Below are positions 32,988 to 35,259 of a DNA stretch of 35,259 nucleotides, in pieces. The notes below the pieces were generated by a model, which saw only the letters and a list, made by a program, of their open reading frames with translations, was not told the DNA's origin and searched no databases. The stretch is from NCBI GenBank assembly GCA_047921075.1, contig JBLRWS010000025.1, positions 1 through 35,259 on the forward strand, written 5' to 3'. The translations under genes and the position numbers were made by a program. The stretch comes from JBLRWS01 sp047921075 (lineage in GTDB: Bacteria; Bacteroidota; Rhodothermia; Balneolales; Balneolaceae). How positions within the stretch are numbered: the first letter of the stretch is position 1; every line of letters starts with the position of its first letter.

Positions 32988-34553
32988 ATGCACCGACTTT
33001 CACTTGCTCTGACCCTGATTTTCGCCACATTGCTTTTTCAATCCTGCACGCCTGCCTCAGATAACGATTTGTACCATCGCCTGGGCCTTGAAGAAATCAC
33101 CGTTGATGAACTTCGGCAAGGTTATGAAAACGGCTCATATACCGTACAAGAAGTAGTTCAGGCATATCTGAACCGGATTGAATCGATTGATCAAAACGGA
33201 CCGAAGCTCAACGCAATTCGTGCCCTTAATCCCAATGCTCTTCCCATTGCCGCAGAGCTGGATCGCGAACTGCAAGAGGGGCGGGCGCGTGGACCATTGC
33301 ACGGTATTCCAATCGTACTGAAAGACAATATCGACACTGTTGATATGCCTACCACGGCCGGGTCGGTCTTTTTGGAAGGGTCCATCCCACTACAGGATGC
33401 TTTTATTGTTCAAAAGCTGCGCGAAAGCGGCGCCGTTATTCTGGCCAAAGCCAACCTGAGTGAGTGGGCCAACTTTCACAGCAGTTTTTCCTCCAGCGGC
33501 TGGAGCCGCCTCGGTGGACAGGTCAATAATCCCTACGACCTCACCCGCAACCCCTGCGGCTCAAGCTCCGGCTCCGGGGCGGCCGCTTCCGCCAACCTGG
33601 CTGCACTGACCATCGGCACCGAAACCAACGGTTCCATTGTGTGTCCCTCCGGTGCGAACGGCGTTGTGGGCATGAAACCCACCATTGGACTCTGGAGCCG
33701 TTCCGGCATTATACCCATTTCGTATACCACAGACAGCGCGGGCCCCATGACGCGCACCGTGCGTGATGCCGCAATTCTGCTGGGAGCACTGGCGGGTACT
33801 GACGAACGGGATGATATGACGGCACGTGCGGCCGGCCACATCCATGAGGACTACACACAGTTTTTGAAAGAAGACGGATTGCAGGGCAAGCGCATCGGGT
33901 TTTATACCTCACCACTTGGCAACCACTTCCGCGTGGATACCTTGATGCATGAAACCATTCGCGTACTGGAAGCCCAGGGTGCAGAGATCATAGAAATCTC
34001 CCGGATTTCGCAGACCAACATTGGCGGAGATGCCTTCCAGGTACTGCTGTATGAATTTAAAGACGGGTTGGATACCTACTTCGCCTCTTTGGGGGATAAT
34101 GCACCCGTTCGATCGGTAGAAGAATTGGCCGAACGAATTCGAAACACCCCCGAAGAGACCGCTCTGTTTGACCGGAACCTCATTTTGATGGCGGCAGACA
34201 AAGAAGGCCTCGACTCAGACGAATATCAGCAGGCATTGAGCCGGATGAATCGATTTAGCCGCGAAGAGGGAATCGACCGTGTGGTGGCTGAGCTCAGCCT
34301 CGATGCAATCGTCGCCCCCACCGGTTCCCCGGCCTGGAAAACCGACCACACGATGGGCGATAATTTCGGCCTCTCCTCGAGCTCGCCTTCTGCGCGCGCA
34401 GGATATCCGATTATCACACTGCCGATGGGCACTATCGACGGGCTACCCGTGGGCGTCTCCTTCTTTGGCCCCGCCTGGAGCGAACCGGTGCTGCTCGAAA
34501 TTGCCTACTCATTCGAACAGGCCACCAGCGTACGTTTCGCTCCGAACCTGTAA
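32988..34553 (+). CDS. Amidase-signature family lipoprotein
   Basis: This is a 521-residue envelope amidase. The ATG at 32988 gives a lipoprotein signal (HRLSLALTLIFATLLFQSC, lipidated Cys20); the open frame begins upstream at 32874 but that extension hides the signal. The amidase signature is complete: Lys in GIPIVLKDNIDT, cis-Ser in PCGSSSGSGAAAS, and the nucleophile in TETNGSIVCPSG. An N-terminal ELRQGYENGSYTVQEVVQAYLNRI helix region is typical of peptide- or aryl-amidases in this group. The substrate is unknown; peptide amides, N-acyl amides or cell-wall fragments are all possible. It converges on the small membrane gene at 34570. Confidence 0.9.
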   Translation: MHRLSLALTLIFATLLFQSCTPASDNDLYHRLGLEEITVDELRQGYENGSYTVQEVVQAYLNRIESIDQNGPKLNAIRALNPNALPIAAELDRELQEGRARGPLHGIPIVLKDNIDTVDMPTTAGSVFLEGSIPLQDAFIVQKLRESGAVILAKANLSEWANFHSSFSSSGWSRLGGQVNNPYDLTRNPCGSSSGSGAAASANLAALTIGTETNGSIVCPSGANGVVGMKPTIGLWSRSGIIPISYTTDSAGPMTRTVRDAAILLGALAGTDERDDMTARAAGHIHEDYTQFLKEDGLQGKRIGFYTSPLGNHFRVDTLMHETIRVLEAQGAEIIEISRISQTNIGGDAFQVLLYEFKDGLDTYFASLGDNAPVRSVEELAERIRNTPEETALFDRNLILMAADKEGLDSDEYQQALSRMNRFSREEGIDRVVAELSLDAIVAPTGSPAWKTDHTMGDNFGLSSSSPSARAGYPIITLPMGTIDGLPVGVSFFGPAWSEPVLLEIAYSFEQATSVRFAPNL

Positions 34554-34569
34554 TCGGGGTTTAAGAGGG

Positions 34570-34803
34570 TTACATATCCCCCATCATACCGATAAAGGCC
34601 GCGCCAAAAATCATCATCACTAAAAATGACAAAGCAACAGCTACTGCATAAAGGAGCAGTGTTGCTTTCGCCCAATTCGCCTTGGAGGGGTGGGTTCCGG
34701 AGCCAAAACCCCAAACAAACAGCATGATGATGCCCACAACCGGGATGGCTGTGACAAGTACCGTAATAAACCACTCTTTAACGCTTAGTATCGAATTATC
34801 CAT
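34570..34803 (-). CDS. Small two-TM membrane protein
   Basis: This is a 77-residue protein with two hydrophobic segments (WFITVLVTAIPVVGIIMLFVW and ATLLLYAVAVALSFLVMMIF) joined by the polar turn GSGTHPSKANWAKA. Small proteins with this ...PVVxIIMLFVWxFGSxTxPxKANWAKA pattern are common in Bacteroidota; their function is unknown to me. The ATG at 34803 is chosen because it starts MDNSILSVKEW directly before TM1; the open frame reaches 34869. It is convergent with the amidase gene, with 16 bp between the stops. Confidence 0.75.
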   Translation of the reverse strand: MDNSILSVKEWFITVLVTAIPVVGIIMLFVWGFGSGTHPSKANWAKATLLLYAVAVALSFLVMMIFGAAFIGMMGDM

Positions 34804-35051
34804 AACAATAGTTGTTTTGTTTAATGTGATGGTGTAACCGCAGATAAGCCTCTCACACTCCCTTGTCACCAGCAGGCTTCATGAAACAGTGCCAAATAAA
34901 TCAAAAACAATTAGATAAACAACACGTGCCAGAAAAAATCAATACGTACCGGGGCAAGTGCTTCTCTTATGCGAAAAAGGTTTCACAATTCTTTTAAGAT
35001 TCCTGTATATTTAAGTCTGTCAAATTTTTGATTTGATCCTCTCCTTTACCT

Positions 35052-35125
35052 GGCGTGGTAGCTCAGTTGGTTAGAGCGTCGGATTCATAACCCGGAGGTC
35101 GGCGGTTCAATTCCGCCCCACGCTA
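35052..35125 (+). tRNA. tRNA-Met(CAT)
   Basis: Cloverleaf: acceptor GGCGTGG/CCACGCT (first pair G-T), D-stem GCTC/GAGC, anticodon stem TCGGA/CCCGG with loop TTCATAA, T-stem GGCGG/CCGCC with loop TTCAATT, discriminator A. CCA is not encoded. The anticodon stem has an A-C clash at 31:39 and a T-G pair at 27:43. The D-stem C11-G24 pair argues against initiator tRNA (A11-U24), so an elongator is favoured; tRNA-Ile2 with a modified CAT is an alternative. Confidence 0.85.
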
Positions 35126-35216
35126 CACTATCCCTTCAACACCGGCACACTACAGACTTGTCGGCCCATTCAAGAGAGCGATTTCATTCCTGAAATCATC
35201 ATGCGTCGGCTTCTTA

Positions 35217-35232
35217 TCCGCCGGCTGGCGGA
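35217..35232. repeat. Short palindrome TCCGCC-GGCT-GGCGGA
   Basis: This is a perfect 6-bp inverted repeat with a GGCT loop, directly before the tRNA 3'-end copy. Palindromes of this type (TCCGCC...GGCGGA) recur as intergenic repeats in Bacteroidota, from memory. It may be a REP-like unit or a recombination-site arm. No further copy was spotted in the window. Confidence 0.5.
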
Positions 35233-35259
35233 CGGCGGTTCAATTCCGCCCCACGCTAC
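35233..35259 (+). repeat. 27-bp direct repeat of the tRNA-Met 3' end (att-like)
   Basis: The last 27 bases are identical to 35100-35126, which is the T-arm and acceptor 3' half of tRNA-Met(CAT) plus one following base. The copies are 133 bp apart. Just upstream, 35203-35219 also resembles the anticodon arm of the tRNA (GCGTCGG-TTC-TA-CC), but no D-arm or 5' acceptor is present, so it is not a gene. tRNA 3'-end duplications mark integrase att sites, but the copy ends exactly at the window edge. Confidence 0.6.

Noticed and set aside
35202..35259. A second tRNA gene at the window end
   Set aside because: Only the 3' half matches; there is no D-arm or 5' acceptor strand, and a palindrome replaces the variable region.

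Overview
The window looks like chromosomal DNA from a marine or halophilic member of the Balneolaeota/Rhodothermaeota (the Bacteroidota side of the tree). I infer this from gene content only: a TonB receptor with a CarboxypepD_reg-like N-domain, an OprO/P-type porin, a short LysA, a secreted DPP-IV peptidase, a lepA-lepB-lgt cluster, many K+ transport genes, and start codons that mostly lack a clear Shine-Dalgarno sequence. The genes are dense, mostly on the minus strand, and often coupled by 4-bp ATGA overlaps. No gap without a gene is longer than 300 bp. I saw no CRISPR array, prophage, IS transposase or rRNA.

Region 1 (1-3160) is a metal-handling block. A ZnuD-like TonB receptor has two matching TTAGnC-nn-GnCTAA boxes in front of it. 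Upstream lies a two-gene unit made of a MerC-like membrane protein and a ribbon-helix-helix (RHH) regulator that carries a CxxC/CxxC tail. A perfect 24-bp palindrome sits just before merC. This block is the best candidate in the window for an undescribed regulatory system. Region 2 (3177-9498) holds scpB, a zinc deacylase coupled to a glutamate-cysteine-ligase-like enzyme fused to two CBS domains, and a priA whose second zinc knot has decayed.

Region 3 (9747-14244) holds tRNA-Arg(CCT), lysA, rlmN, a lipoprotein peroxiredoxin and an outer-membrane barrel of unknown function. Region 4 (14394-19192) is for potassium: a two-RCK K+ channel faces a trkA-trkH operon across a 213-bp MITE-like inverted-repeat element. 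Region 5 (19262-26077) holds a CDA-fold deaminase coupled to DPP-IV, and a phosphohexomutase / DUF1648 / P1B-4 metal ATPase run.

Region 6 (26212-34803) holds a porin, the lepA / unknown secreted protein / lepB / lgt operon (translation factor plus export and lipoprotein machinery), a thiamine-binding-type small protein, a secreted unknown protein, an amidase-signature lipoprotein and a small two-TM protein. The window ends with tRNA-Met(CAT). A 27-bp copy of that tRNA's 3' end follows 133 bp downstream and coincides with the last base of the window. It could be an attachment-site scar or an assembly edge.
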